A stretch of DNA of 64,000 nt from Streptomyces diacarni (GCF_003323715.1 NZ_QOIN01000035.1:1-64000); one strand, 5' to 3'; numbered from the stretch's first letter, positions 1 through 9,126 are shown. Notes: a model not told the origin generated them from the letters alone. Numbers and translations: made by a program.

Positions 1-321
1 GGCATCCACGTTACGCAGACCCTCCCGCCCCGGCGGGGCGGTGGCCTTGCCTCTATCAGCGGTCTCACGGTGCCTCCAGGGCCGGTGGCACCACCCCCCG
101 GATCATCTGTTCGACAGGGGGGACAAGCCATGCCGGACCCGGAGGCCGGGAGTCCCATTGCAGGACCGCGAAAACGGTAACGGGGGAGCCGTTCCCCGCG
201 CCCCTTCGGGGCGTCCTGTTGCGCGGGGCGGCTCTGGACAGTGGACGTGACCGATCGGTAGCTTGGGTCCGACAAGCTGAGCAAGCGCTTAGCCATGGCC
301 GAGGCGACGAGGAGGCGTGCT
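1..321. other. Intergenic region upstream of the acyl-CoA dehydrogenase gene
   Basis: No convincing gene is visible. A 69-codon open frame starting near 41 has Arg/Pro-rich, noncoding-looking content and no ribosome binding site, so I do not call it. The region holds a GC-rich hairpin element at 191-213, described separately. The GTG start of the downstream gene at 322 is preceded by GAGGAGG at about 309-315. Confidence 0.5.
191..213 (-). repeat. GC-rich hairpin repeat, copy 1 (reverse orientation)
   Basis: This 23-bp element contains the self-complementary core CGCCCC-GAA-GGGGCG seen on the minus strand. It is the exact reverse complement of 8986-9008. The core forms a short stable hairpin. 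Elements of this kind are abundant between genes in Streptomyces and usually sit where a transcription terminator would be expected. Confidence 0.7.
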
Positions 322-1479
322 GTGCGCCGCACGGTGTTCAACGAGGACCACGAGGCGTTCCGCCGGACGATCCGTGACTTCATCGCGGACCAGGTCGTGC
401 CCCACCACGCGCAGTGGGCCGAGCAGGGCCACGTCCCCAAGGACTTCTACAAGAAACTCGGCGAGCTGGGCGTCTTCGGGATCGAGGTGCCCGAGGAGTA
501 CGGCGGGGCGGGCGAGACCAGCTTCAAGTACAACGCCGTCATCACCGAGGAGTGCGCCCGCGCGGGCGTCAGCTTCGGCGGTTCGAGCGTGCACACGGCG
601 CTCTGCCTCCCGTACATCCTCAAGTACGGCAACGAGGAGCAGAAGAAGCGCTGGCTGCCCGCCTTCGTCTCCGGCGAGATGATGACGGCCATCGCCATGA
701 CGGAGCCGGGCACCGGGTCCGACCTGGCCGGGATGAAGACGACGGCCAAGCTGTCGCAGGACGGCACCCACTACGTCCTCAACGGAGCGAAGACCTTCAT
801 CACCGGCGGGGTCCAGGCCGACCGCGTCCTGGTGTGCGCCCGTACCGCTCCTCCGTCGCCCGAGGACCGGCGGGGCGGCATCTCCATCCTGGTGGTGGAC
901 GCCGGGAGCGAGGGCTACGCGGTGGGCCGCAAGCTGGACAAGCTGGGGCTGCGCGCCTCGGACACGGCGGAGCTGTCCTTCACCGATGTCAAGGTCCCGG
1001 TCGAGGATCTGCTCGGCGAAGAGGGCAAGGCGTTCGGCTACCTGGGGCAGAACCTTCCGCAGGAGCGGCTGGGGATCGCGCTGGGTGCCTACGCGCAGTC
1101 GGCGGCGGCTGTGCGGTTCGCGCAGGAGTATGTGAAGGAGCGGACGGTCTTCGGCAAGGAGGTCGCCTCCTTCCAGAACACCAAGTTCGTGCTCGCCGAC
1201 TGCAAGGCCGACGTGGACGCGATGCAGGCCGTCTGCGACCGTGCTCTCGAAGCGCTGGACGCGGGGGAGCTGACGCCCGCCGACGCCGCCTCCGCCAAGC
1301 TGTTCACCACCGAGCTGGCGGCCCGGGTGATCGACAAGTGCCTCCAGTTGCACGGCGGGTACGGCTACATGCTGGAGTACCCCATCGCCAGCCTGTACGC
1401 CGACACCCGGGTCTCCCGGATCTACGGCGGCACCAGCGAGGTCATGCGCTCCATCGTCGCGAAGTCCATGGGGCTGTGA
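322..1479 (+). CDS. Acyl-CoA dehydrogenase
   Basis: This 385-residue flavoenzyme should oxidise acyl-CoA to trans-2-enoyl-CoA and pass electrons to electron-transfer flavoprotein in beta-oxidation or branched amino acid breakdown. The family architecture is present in order: N-terminal helical domain, central beta domain with AMTEPGTGSDL and FITGG, and C-terminal helical domain ending in LHGGYGY and RIYGGTSEVM. The position held by the catalytic Glu of medium-chain enzymes (YEGT) is Gly here. The likely base is Glu248 in PQERLG, as in isovaleryl and long-chain enzymes. I chose GTG at 322 because GAGGAGG lies just upstream and the length fits the family; ATG at 295 would add nine Arg-rich residues. 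The acyl chain specificity is not readable. tesB follows, 115 bp downstream. Confidence 0.92.
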   Translation: MRRTVFNEDHEAFRRTIRDFIADQVVPHHAQWAEQGHVPKDFYKKLGELGVFGIEVPEEYGGAGETSFKYNAVITEECARAGVSFGGSSVHTALCLPYILKYGNEEQKKRWLPAFVSGEMMTAIAMTEPGTGSDLAGMKTTAKLSQDGTHYVLNGAKTFITGGVQADRVLVCARTAPPSPEDRRGGISILVVDAGSEGYAVGRKLDKLGLRASDTAELSFTDVKVPVEDLLGEEGKAFGYLGQNLPQERLGIALGAYAQSAAAVRFAQEYVKERTVFGKEVASFQNTKFVLADCKADVDAMQAVCDRALEALDAGELTPADAASAKLFTTELAARVIDKCLQLHGGYGYMLEYPIASLYADTRVSRIYGGTSEVMRSIVAKSMGL

Positions 1480-1482
1480 TTT

Positions 1483-1537
1483 CTGAGCACGTGACTCCTG
1501 AGCACGTGACTCCTGAGCACGTGACTCCTGAGCACCG
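1483..1537. repeat. 15-bp tandem direct repeat containing CACGTG
   Basis: Three perfect copies of CTGAGCACGTGACTC run at 1483-1497, 1498-1512 and 1513-1527, with a partial fourth after them. Each copy carries the palindrome CACGTG. The array fills the space between the acyl-CoA dehydrogenase stop and tesB. It may be a slippage product or an array of protein-binding sites; nothing in the sequence decides between these. Confidence 0.9.
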
Positions 1538-1594
1538 CGGGTCTGTGATCTGCGACGTAACACCCCAGGACAGCTCCTCGGCAGAATCGGGCGC

Positions 1595-2650
1595 ATGAGC
1601 CAAGAACTGACGTCCCTGCTCGACCTGCTCGATCTGGAGCGGGTCGAGCAGGACATCTTCCGCGGCAGCAGCCGTGCCTCCGTGGTCCCCAGGGTCTTCG
1701 GCGGCCAGGTGGCGGCGCAGGCGCTCGTCGCCGCGTGCCGCACCGTTCCCGAGGGGCGGCTGCCGCACTCCCTGCATGCGTACTTCCTGCGCTCCGGCGA
1801 CCCCGGCGCACCCATCGTCTACACGGTGGACCGGATACGCGACGGGCGTTCCTTCACCACCCGCCGGGTGGTGGGCGTCCAGCACGGGCAGCCGATCTTC
1901 CACCTGTCCGCCTCGTTCCAGACGTACGAGGAGGGGATGGAGCATCAGGAGGCGATGCCGTCGGCGCCCGACCCGGAGACTCTGCCGACGGCTCAGGACA
2001 TGCTGCCGCGCTACAACGACCTGTTCGCCGATCCCCAGGTGCCCGAGCGGCTGTTGCGGGCGCGGGCCGCGGTCGACCTGCGCTACGTGGAGGCGCCGCC
2101 GTTCGCCAGCGTCGGCAAGCCGTCAGAGCCGCGCTCGCAGGTGTGGTTCCGCACCAACGGCAAGCTGGACGGCACCTCGGACGATCCGATGCTGCACATC
2201 TGTCTGGCGACGTATGTCTCGGACATGACGCTGCTGGACTCGGTGCTGCTGGCGCACGGCAGGGGCGGCTGGGCGGTCGGTGACGTGGTGGGGGCCAGTC
2301 TGGATCACGCCATGTGGTTCCACCGTCCGTTCCGTGCGGACGAGTGGCTGCTCTACGACCAGGAGTCGCCGACCGCGCAGGGCGGCAGGGGACTGGCCAA
2401 GGGCCGGATCTTCACCCGGGACGGCCGGCTGGTCGTCTCGGTCATCCAGGAGGGCGTCGTGCGCGTTCCGCGCTCGGAGGGCGGCACCGCTTCGGGCAGC
2501 GTTCCGCGCTCGGAGGGCGGCACCGCTTCGGGCAGCGTTCCGCGCTCGGAGGGCGGCACCGCTTCGGGCAGCGTTCCGCGTGCGGAGGGCGGCAACGCCT
2601 CGGGGCGTTCGGGCGCTCAGCCGGCCAGTCCGGCCGCCGCGAGTACGTAG
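1595..2650 (+). CDS. tesB: Acyl-CoA thioesterase II (TesB) with a repetitive C-terminal tail
   Basis: TesB hydrolyses acyl-CoA to free fatty acid and CoA in the cytoplasm. Both hotdog folds of the family are present. The expected active-site residues are visible: Asp210 in YVSDMTLL and Gln285 in VIQEGVV. SLDHAMWFHRPF matches the second hotdog, with Ser where E. coli has Thr. Family members usually end about five residues after Gln285. Here the frame runs 60 residues further through VPRSEGGTASGS repeats, and its end overlaps the convergent phosphatase gene by 34 bp. Its neighbour suggests a shared role in acyl-CoA turnover. The enzyme call is secure; the tail looks like a recent loss of the original stop followed by repeat expansion. 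Confidence 0.93.
   Translation: MSQELTSLLDLLDLERVEQDIFRGSSRASVVPRVFGGQVAAQALVAACRTVPEGRLPHSLHAYFLRSGDPGAPIVYTVDRIRDGRSFTTRRVVGVQHGQPIFHLSASFQTYEEGMEHQEAMPSAPDPETLPTAQDMLPRYNDLFADPQVPERLLRARAAVDLRYVEAPPFASVGKPSEPRSQVWFRTNGKLDGTSDDPMLHICLATYVSDMTLLDSVLLAHGRGGWAVGDVVGASLDHAMWFHRPFRADEWLLYDQESPTAQGGRGLAKGRIFTRDGRLVVSVIQEGVVRVPRSEGGTASGSVPRSEGGTASGSVPRSEGGTASGSVPRAEGGNASGRSGAQPASPAAAST
2465..2606. repeat. 36-bp tandem repeat within the 3' end of tesB
   Basis: Three identical 36-bp units occupy 2465-2500, 2501-2536 and 2537-2572, followed by a degenerate fourth unit. The length is a multiple of three, so tesB stays in frame and encodes a 12-residue repeat beginning VPRSEGG. Confidence 0.93.
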
Positions 2651-3441
2651 GCCGTCATCGGCTCGTAGAAGCGCGGGTCGACGACGTGATCGTCCAGGGG
2701 CACGGTGACCTCCAGCGTGCCCTCCGCCTCACCGAGGAAGAGCGCGGGGTCGTTGCAGTCGGCGAAGCCGACGGTGGTCAGGCCGTGCTGGGCCGCACGG
2801 CCCGCCCAGCCGTGGTCCGCCACCACCAGGTCGGGCAGCCGCTCCCCGGCCTGCTCCAGGCCGTGCAGGACGCCGGCCATCGGCTCGGGGGAGTGGGTGT
2901 GCCACAGCGAGGCGCCCCGCTCGTAGACGGCGACGCCCTGGAACTGCACGATGACGCCCTCGTCCGCGAAGACCCGCAGCGGGGAGCGCACGATGTCGCA
3001 GCCGGCGGCGCGCAGCGCGGTGGCCAGCGTCCCGTGCATGTCGAGCAGTGCTCCGGGGTGGCCGGTGGCGAACAGGACCCGGGCGCGCCCCTCGGCGGCC
3101 TTGCGCAGTTCGGCGGCGGCCCGGTCGAGCGCGGCGACGGTCAGCTCGGGGTCGATGGTGTCCTGGCCCGTGCGGTAGTCGGGGTCGTCGCTGACGCCGC
3201 AGCGCTCCGCCATGACCGCGAGCACGTCCTGTTCGTCGGCCCAGCGCTCGCCCAGTTCCAGGCCGAGCCAGTAGTGCCGGTCGCCGTTGGCGAGCTTGCG
3301 GTAGTGGTCGAGGTTGTTCTCCCGCGGAGTGGCGACATCCCCCGCGATCCGGGTGCGCACCAGATGGCTGAGCAGCTCGTGGCGGGTGGGCGCTTCCGGG
3401 AGCGGCAGGGGGAGCGACACGGGCAAGAGAGGCTGTGGCAT
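2617..3441 (-). CDS. Phosphatase-like conserved protein
   Basis: This 274-residue cytoplasmic protein has no signal peptide or membrane segment. It resembles actinobacterial proteins annotated simply as phosphatase. Visible landmarks are [13 protein letters not shown], the acidic stretch [15 protein letters not shown], the segment [15 protein letters not shown], and [14 protein letters not shown]. The His/Asp-rich loops (GHPG, VADHGW) could ligate metal, but I cannot map a catalytic mechanism. It converges on tesB, with the 3' ends overlapping by 34 bp. It diverges from the agmatinase gene, leaving about 110 bp for both promoters. Substrate is unknown. Confidence 0.7.
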   Translation of the reverse strand: MPQPLLPVSLPLPLPEAPTRHELLSHLVRTRIAGDVATPRENNLDHYRKLANGDRHYWLGLELGERWADEQDVLAVMAERCGVSDDPDYRTGQDTIDPELTVAALDRAAAELRKAAEGRARVLFATGHPGALLDMHGTLATALRAAGCDIVRSPLRVFADEGVIVQFQGVAVYERGASLWHTHSPEPMAGVLHGLEQAGERLPDLVVADHGWAGRAAQHGLTTVGFADCNDPALFLGEAEGTLEVTVPLDDHVVDPRFYEPMTAYVLAAAGLAG

Positions 3442-3553
3442 GGGGCCATTGTGTCTCGTACGGGCGCTCGATGGACGGAGTGTCCAAAAGGAGACGTACG
3501 GCGCTCAGTACCGTCTAACGGTTCGACCACCTGTTCGGCCTACGCTCTCCAGC

Positions 3554-4570
3554 ATGACCAGCAGTGACAACTCTTCCCCCCTCGTCCCGGACGGCGCGCG
3601 CCCGCCGCGCGGTCCCGTCGACTCCTCAAAGGTCCCCCGTTACGCCGGTCCCGCGACCTTCGCGAGGCTGCCCCGGATCGACCAGACGGACGATCGTGCG
3701 GACGTCGCCGTGGTGGGCATCCCCTTCGACACCGGGGTCTCCTACCGTCCGGGCGCCAGGTTCGGCGGCAACGCCATCCGTGAGGCGTCCCGGCTGCTGC
3801 GCCCCTACAACCCGGCGCAGGACGCCTCACCCTTCGCGCTGGCGCAGGTGGCGGACGCGGGCGACATCGCCGTCAACCCCTTCGACATCGGCGAGGCCCT
3901 GGAGACGGTCGAGCACGCGGCCGGGGAGCTCCTGGACGCGGGCTCGCGGCTGATGACGCTGGGCGGCGACCACACCATCGCGCTGCCCCTGCTGCGCGCG
4001 ATGGCCCGCAAGCACGGCCCTGTCGCCCTGCTCCACTTCGACGCACACCTGGACACCTGGGACACCTATTTCGGCGCTCCCTACACGCATGGCACACCGT
4101 TCAGGCGGGCCGTCGAAGAGGGCGTTCTCGACACTTCGGCGCTCTCTCACGTGGGCACGCGCGGGCCGCTGTACGGGAAGCGGGATCTGGACGACGACGC
4201 CAAGATGGGCTTCGGCATCGTCACCTCGGCTGACGTGATGCGCCGCGGAGTGGATGAGGTCGTCGACCAGCTGCGGCAGCGGATCGGCTCGCGTCCGCTG
4301 TACGTGTCGGTCGACATCGACGTGCTCGACCCGGCGCACGCGCCCGGCACGGGGACACCGGAAGCGGGCGGGCTGACGTCGAGGGAGCTGCTGGAGATCG
4401 TGCGCGGGCTGTCGGACTGCCACCTGATCTCGGCGGACCTGGTGGAGGTCGCTCCGGCGTACGACCACGCGGAGATCACCTCCGTCGCGGCCTCGCACAC
4501 GGCGTACGAGCTGACGACGCTGATGACACGGCAGATCGCGGCCGCGCGCGGGGCCGCGTCCGGCGGGTGA
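3554..4570 (+). CDS. speB: Agmatinase-family ureohydrolase
   Basis: This 338-residue enzyme belongs to the arginase/agmatinase family, which cleaves a guanidino group with a binuclear manganese centre to release urea. Metal ligands are visible: His140 in GGDH, Asp163/His165/Asp167 in DAHLD, and Asp254/Asp256 in [12 protein letters not shown]. The TGTPEAGG loop is typical of agmatinases rather than arginases. The ATG at 3554 gives an N-terminal extension of ordinary length; an upstream frame adds residues with no family similarity. Agmatine is the default substrate. Guanidinobutyrate or other guanidines are possible, because several Streptomyces paralogues differ in specificity. Confidence 0.9.
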   Translation: MTSSDNSSPLVPDGARPPRGPVDSSKVPRYAGPATFARLPRIDQTDDRADVAVVGIPFDTGVSYRPGARFGGNAIREASRLLRPYNPAQDASPFALAQVADAGDIAVNPFDIGEALETVEHAAGELLDAGSRLMTLGGDHTIALPLLRAMARKHGPVALLHFDAHLDTWDTYFGAPYTHGTPFRRAVEEGVLDTSALSHVGTRGPLYGKRDLDDDAKMGFGIVTSADVMRRGVDEVVDQLRQRIGSRPLYVSVDIDVLDPAHAPGTGTPEAGGLTSRELLEIVRGLSDCHLISADLVEVAPAYDHAEITSVAASHTAYELTTLMTRQIAAARGAASGG

Positions 4571-5149
4571 GCGGCGCGCGGCAGCGGGTTCCGGCCGTGT
4601 TGCCGAGCGGGCACGGTCGGCCGTTCCCGCTCGTCCGCACGCGTTTGCTCGGGTCCGTACCGATGAGCGGATCAACGCCGCAGGTCGGCGCGGGCTTGAC
4701 GGGGGTCGGCCGGACACTTTGATCAGTCACACTGCGCCACTGATTTAATACGGGACGTTACTGAATTTGATCGGTCGATGTGCATTCCGTGGAAGTTCTC
4801 GACAGACTGCAGGAGCGATCCCGCGCGGGAAGGCGGTGCGGAGCGCTGAGAAGAGCCGGCCTCGTGGGGGGTGCCGGCCTGAGCGCCTCCAGGGACGCGC
4901 CGCCGGTGACCGGGGCGGCACAGGAAGAGCCGTCGGCTCGCCGTGCCGCCGCCGGTCACTCTCCTCGCGCGCTCGACGCACTCGCCCCCGACGGCCCCCG
5001 GGCGGCTTCGCCCGACCGCTCCGTCCAGAAGAACCGAGCACCGATCCGTCGCAGAAGAACCGAGCACCGATCCGTCCGGAATGAAAACCTGATCCTGTGA
5101 TGTTGGGCCTTCCGCAGGAGGAGGCAGCGTCGAAGGGACGGGGAGCATC
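4571..5149. other. 579-bp gene-free region before the ABC exporter
   Basis: I see no reliable gene. About 4715-4800 is distinctly AT-richer than its surroundings. TTGATC at 4719-4724 and TTTAAT at 4744-4749 could form a weak promoter with a long 19-bp spacer. Open frames on both strands across 4780-5100 have poor composition and no convincing ribosome binding site. Two copies of a 26-bp repeat lie at 5026-5077. Confidence 0.5.
5026..5077. repeat. 26-bp direct repeat (two copies)
   Basis: Two adjacent 26-bp copies at 5026-5051 and 5052-5077 differ only in the last base. The unit begins CAGAAGAACCGAGCACC and ends GATCCGTC. It lies 73 bp upstream of the ABC exporter start, so it could belong to that gene's leader. 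Confidence 0.9.
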
Positions 5150-8100
5150 GTGGCCGTGGACAGTGGGGGTATCGCCCCCGAGGGCCCGGAGAAACCGGGA
5201 TGGGCCCGGCGGCTGGCCCGGTACTGCTGGCGCTACAAGCGCGCGGTGGTGCTGGCGCTGGGCGCCTCGCTCGGCGGTATGGGCGTCATGGCACTCGTCC
5301 CGCTGCTGACCAAGGTCGTCATCGACGACGTGGTGGTCGGCGGCGAGGGCAGCCTGTGGACATGGATCGGGCTGCTGGTGGTCGCCGCGGCCGTCATCTA
5401 CGTCCTCACCTACGCCCGCCGCTACTACGGCGGGCGGCTCGCGCTGGACGTGCAGCACGACCTGCGCACCGAGATGTACCGCTCGATCGTCCGGCTCGAC
5501 GGCCGCAGCCAGGACGAGCTGTCCACGGGACAGGTCGTCGGGCGCGGCACCAGTGACCTGCAACTGGTACAGAGCCTGCTGTTCATGCTGCCCATGATGA
5601 TCGGCAACGTGCTGCTGTTCCTCGTGGCGCTCGGCGTGATGCTCGTCCTCTCGCCGCTGCTCACCCTGGTGTCGGTGGCCGTCTTCCCGCTGCTGTGGTG
5701 GGTGGCCGATCTCAGCCGCAAGCGTCTCTTCCCGGCCACCTGGTACGCGCAGCAGCAGGCCGGTGCGGTCGCCTCGGTGGTGGACGGCGCGGTCACCGGC
5801 GTCCGCGTCGTCAAGGGCTTCGGGCAGGAGGCGCAGGAGACCGGCAAGCTGCGGGCGATCGGCCGCAGGCTGTTCGCCGGGCGGCTGCGCACCGTACGTC
5901 TGAACGCCCGCTACACCCCCGTTCTCCAGGCGGTGCCCTCGCTCGGGCAGGTCGCCATGCTGGCGCTCGGCGGCTGGATGGCCACCCGCGGCCAGATCAC
6001 CCTGGGCACGTTCGTGGCCTTCTCCACCTACCTCGCGCAACTGGTGGGCCCGGTGCGGATGCTCGCGATGATGCTCACCGTCGGGCAGCAGGCCCGTGCC
6101 GGTGTCGAGCGGGTGTACGACCTGATCGACACCGAGCCGCAGATGGCCGAGAGCCCGTACGCGCGCGAGCTGCCCGAGACCACCGACGCCTCGATCGACT
6201 TCGCGGACGTCACCTTCGGGTACACGGCGGGCGACCCGGTGCTGGACGGATTCAGCCTGCGCGTCGAACCCGGCGAGACCGTCGCCCTCGTGGGGGCGAG
6301 CGGCAGCGGCAAGTCCACCGTCTCGATGCTGCTGCCGCGCTACTACGACGTCACCGGCGGGGCGGTGCGCGTCGGCGGCCAGGACGTGCGCGAGCTGACG
6401 CTCGACTCGCTGCGCTCCGCGATCGGACTCGTGCCCGAGAACCCCTTCCTGTTCTCCTCCTCCCTGCGCGAGAACATCGCCTACGGCGCACCGGACGCCA
6501 CCGACGAGCAGATCCGCGCCGCCGCCCGCGCGGCGCAGGCCGACCGCTTCATCAACGAGCTGCCCGACGGCTACGAGACCGCCGTCGGCGAGCAGGGCCT
6601 GACCCTCTCCGGCGGCCAGCGCCAGCGCATCGCCCTGGCCCGCGCACTGATCACCGACCCGCGGCTGCTCCTGCTGGACGACGCGACCTCGGCCGTCGAC
6701 GCGCGCGTCGAGCACGAGATCCACGAGGCGCTGCGCGGCGTGATGGCGGGCCGCACCACGCTGCTGATCGCGCACCGCCAGTCCACCCTCGCGCTGGCCG
6801 ACCGGATCGCCGTCCTCGACGACGGACGGCTGGCCGACATCGGCACCCACGAGGAGCTGACGCGCCGCTGCGCCCTCTACCGCAGGCTGCTGACCGACCC
6901 GGACGAGCTGGGCGACGTACGCCGCGACCCGGCAGGCCTGGCCGCGTCCCCAAAGGAGCGGGCCGACCGCACGGACCAGGGGATCACCCCCCAGCTGTGG
7001 GTGCGCGAGGACGACGCCGACGCGCCCGACGCCGCCACGGGCGGCTCGGGTGTCACCGCGGCGCAGGCGGGACGGCCCGGGACCTTCGCCTCCGAGCTGG
7101 CGGGTCTGCCCGGCAGCCCCGAACTGCTCGCGAGGGTGGCCGCGTTGCCGCCCGCCGACGACACCCCGGACATCGACGAGGAGCGGGCCGAGCGCGCGGA
7201 GAAGAGCTACGGGCTGCGCAGGCTGCTGCGCGGCTTCGGCGTCGCCCTGCTGGTGGCGCTGGTCTTTGCGGCGCTGGACGCCGGGTTCGGGCTGGTGCTG
7301 CCCGTGCTGATCCGGCACGGCATCGACGACGGTGTGGAGCAGGGCGCGCTGGGCGCCGTCTGGTTCGCCTCGGGGCTGGCGCTCGCGGTGGTCGTCGCGC
7401 AGTGGGGGGCGCAGGTCGGCTCGCTGCTGCTGACCGGGCGCACCGGGGAGCGCGTGCTGTACGCCCTGCGGGTGAAGATTTTCGCTCAGTTGCAGAGGCT
7501 CGGCCTGGACTACTACGAACGCCACCTGGCCGGCGCCGTGATGACGCGCATGACGACCGACGTGGACGCCCTCTCGACGTTCTTGCAGACGGGGCTCGTC
7601 ACCGCCGTCGTCTCGCTGTTCACCTTCCTGGGCATCATGGTCGCGCTGCTGCTGCTCGACCTCCAGCTCGCCCTCGTGGTCTTCGCGACGCTGCCGCTGC
7701 TGGTCGTCGGCACGGTCTTCTTCCGGCGCCAGAGCGTCAAGGCGTACGAGCTGGCGCGCGAACGCGTCAGCGTGGTCAACGCCGACCTCCAGGAGTCCGT
7801 GGCCGGGCTGCGGATGGTGCAGGCCTTCCGCGGTGAGGAGCGCGGCGCCGACCAGTTCGAGCGGCGCAGCGACGGCTACCGGCAGGCCCGGGTGCGCGGC
7901 CAGTGGCTGATCTCCGTCTACTTCCCCTTCGTGCAGCTGCTGGCCTCCCTGGCGACCGCCTCCGTGCTCGTCGTCGGCGCGACGAGGGTGGCAGGCGGCA
8001 CCCTGACGGCGGGCGCGCTGGTGGCGTACCTGCTCTACATCGAGCTGTTCTTCGCGCCCGTCCAGCAGCTCTCGCAGGTCTTCGACGGATACCAGCAGGC

Positions 8101-8983
8101 GGCCGTCTCGCTCCGCCGCATCCAGGAGCTGCTGCGTGAGGAGAGCACCACACCGGTGCCCGCCGCCGCCCGCGAGCCGGGAGCGCTGCGCGGCGAGATC
8201 GAGTTCCGCGACGTCCACTTCCGGTACGCCACGGCCGATCCGGCGGGGGAGCAGAAACAGGAGCAGGCGCTCGCCGACGTCCGGCTGACCATCCCCGCGG
8301 GCCAGACCGTCGCGTTCGTGGGGGAGACCGGGGCGGGCAAGTCGACCCTGGTCAAGCTCGTCGCCAGGTTCTACGACCCGAGCGAGGGCGCCGTCCTGGT
8401 CGACGGCCACGACCTGCGCGAGGTGGAGCTGACCGCCTACCGGCACCGGATCGGGGTCGTACCGCAGGAGCCCTACCTCTTCCCCGGCACCGTGCGCGAC
8501 GCCATCGCCTACGGGCGGATGGAGGCCACCGACGCCGAGGTCGAGGCCGCGGCGCGGGCCGTCGGGGCGCACGAGATGATCGCCTCGCTGTCCGGGGGCT
8601 ACCTGCACGAGGTGGACGAGCGCGGCCGGAACCTGTCAGCGGGCCAGCGGCAGCTGCTCGCCCTGGCGCGGGCCGAGCTGGTGGGCCCGAGCATCCTGCT
8701 GCTGGACGAGGCCACCGCGGCGCTGGACCTGGCGACCGAGTCGCTGGTCAACCAGGCGACCGACCGGCTGGCGGGGTCCCGCACCACCCTGGTGGTCGCC
8801 CACCGGCTGACCACGGCGGCGCGGGCCGACCGGGTCGTCGTCCTCGACCACGGCCGCGTCGTGGAGGACGGCACGCACCAGGAACTGCTGGCCGCGCGGG
8901 GCCGGTACGCGCAACTGTGGCGCACCTTCGCGGGAGAGCCCGCCACGACCACGGGCGGCGACGAGGAACACGCCATGGTCTAG
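5150..8983 (+). CDS. Fused ABC exporter, permease-ATPase-permease-ATPase
   Basis: This 1277-residue membrane protein fuses two half-exporters, each a six-helix transmembrane domain (about residues 25-320 and 690-1000) followed by an ATPase domain. NBD1 has Walker A GASGSGKS near 382, signature LSGGQRQR, and Walker B LLLLDDATS with Asp at the catalytic Glu position. NBD2 has Walker A GETGAGKST near 1058, signature LSAGQRQL, and a normal LLLDEATAALD. This is the pattern of heterodimeric exporters with one degenerate ATP site. Residues 580-690 form an acidic linker. The GTG at 5150 follows GGGGA. The cargo may be drugs, lipids or peptides; the sequence does not say. No accessory gene is adjacent. 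Confidence 0.92.
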   Translation: MAVDSGGIAPEGPEKPGWARRLARYCWRYKRAVVLALGASLGGMGVMALVPLLTKVVIDDVVVGGEGSLWTWIGLLVVAAAVIYVLTYARRYYGGRLALDVQHDLRTEMYRSIVRLDGRSQDELSTGQVVGRGTSDLQLVQSLLFMLPMMIGNVLLFLVALGVMLVLSPLLTLVSVAVFPLLWWVADLSRKRLFPATWYAQQQAGAVASVVDGAVTGVRVVKGFGQEAQETGKLRAIGRRLFAGRLRTVRLNARYTPVLQAVPSLGQVAMLALGGWMATRGQITLGTFVAFSTYLAQLVGPVRMLAMMLTVGQQARAGVERVYDLIDTEPQMAESPYARELPETTDASIDFADVTFGYTAGDPVLDGFSLRVEPGETVALVGASGSGKSTVSMLLPRYYDVTGGAVRVGGQDVRELTLDSLRSAIGLVPENPFLFSSSLRENIAYGAPDATDEQIRAAARAAQADRFINELPDGYETAVGEQGLTLSGGQRQRIALARALITDPRLLLLDDATSAVDARVEHEIHEALRGVMAGRTTLLIAHRQSTLALADRIAVLDDGRLADIGTHEELTRRCALYRRLLTDPDELGDVRRDPAGLAASPKERADRTDQGITPQLWVREDDADAPDAATGGSGVTAAQAGRPGTFASELAGLPGSPELLARVAALPPADDTPDIDEERAERAEKSYGLRRLLRGFGVALLVALVFAALDAGFGLVLPVLIRHGIDDGVEQGALGAVWFASGLALAVVVAQWGAQVGSLLLTGRTGERVLYALRVKIFAQLQRLGLDYYERHLAGAVMTRMTTDVDALSTFLQTGLVTAVVSLFTFLGIMVALLLLDLQLALVVFATLPLLVVGTVFFRRQSVKAYELARERVSVVNADLQESVAGLRMVQAFRGEERGADQFERRSDGYRQARVRGQWLISVYFPFVQLLASLATASVLVVGATRVAGGTLTAGALVAYLLYIELFFAPVQQLSQVFDGYQQAAVSLRRIQELLREESTTPVPAAAREPGALRGEIEFRDVHFRYATADPAGEQKQEQALADVRLTIPAGQTVAFVGETGAGKSTLVKLVARFYDPSEGAVLVDGHDLREVELTAYRHRIGVVPQEPYLFPGTVRDAIAYGRMEATDAEVEAAARAVGAHEMIASLSGGYLHEVDERGRNLSAGQRQLLALARAELVGPSILLLDEATAALDLATESLVNQATDRLAGSRTTLVVAHRLTTAARADRVVVLDHGRVVEDGTHQELLAARGRYAQLWRTFAGEPATTTGGDEEHAMV

Positions 8984-8985
8984 GG

Positions 8986-9008
8986 CGCCCCGAAGGGGCG
9001 CGGGGAAC
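8986..9008 (+). repeat. GC-rich hairpin repeat, copy 2
   Basis: This is the exact inverted copy of 191-213. The hairpin CGCCCC-GAA-GGGGCG starts two bases after the ABC exporter stop, so it probably acts as, or contributes to, its terminator. Confidence 0.7.
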
Positions 9009-9090
9009 GGCGCGGCGAACCCCCGCCCGCCCGCGGACCGCATACCGCGGTCAGTGGAACCCCCGTGCCGGAGCACGCTGCTGAGGTACG

Positions 9091-9126
9091 CGCGTAACCG
9101 CCGCTCTCAGGTGCGGCGGTTACGCG
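9091..9126. terminator. Bidirectional terminator hairpin
   Basis: A perfect 14-bp inverted repeat, CGCGTAACCGCCGC at 9091-9104 and its complement at 9113-9126, encloses an 8-base loop. It lies between the ABC exporter and the convergent small gene, whose stop codon is in the loop. No T-tract is present, as is usual in Streptomyces. Confidence 0.8.

Noticed and set aside
41..250. 69-codon open frame at the window start
   Set aside because: Arg/Pro/Gly-rich noncoding-looking product, no ribosome binding site, and it contains the hairpin repeat at 191-213.
1480..1600. CRISPR array at the 15-bp repeats
   Set aside because: Units are adjacent with no spacers and far too short; no cas genes are nearby.
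289..1815. Long antisense frame opposite the acyl-CoA dehydrogenase
   Set aside because: Codon-position bias follows the plus-strand enzyme; the antisense product is a His/Arg/Gly-rich shadow as expected in a high-GC genome.
4723..5148. Open frames on both strands in the gap before the ABC exporter
   Set aside because: Composition is typical of shadow frames, the repeat interrupts them, and no start signal is convincing.
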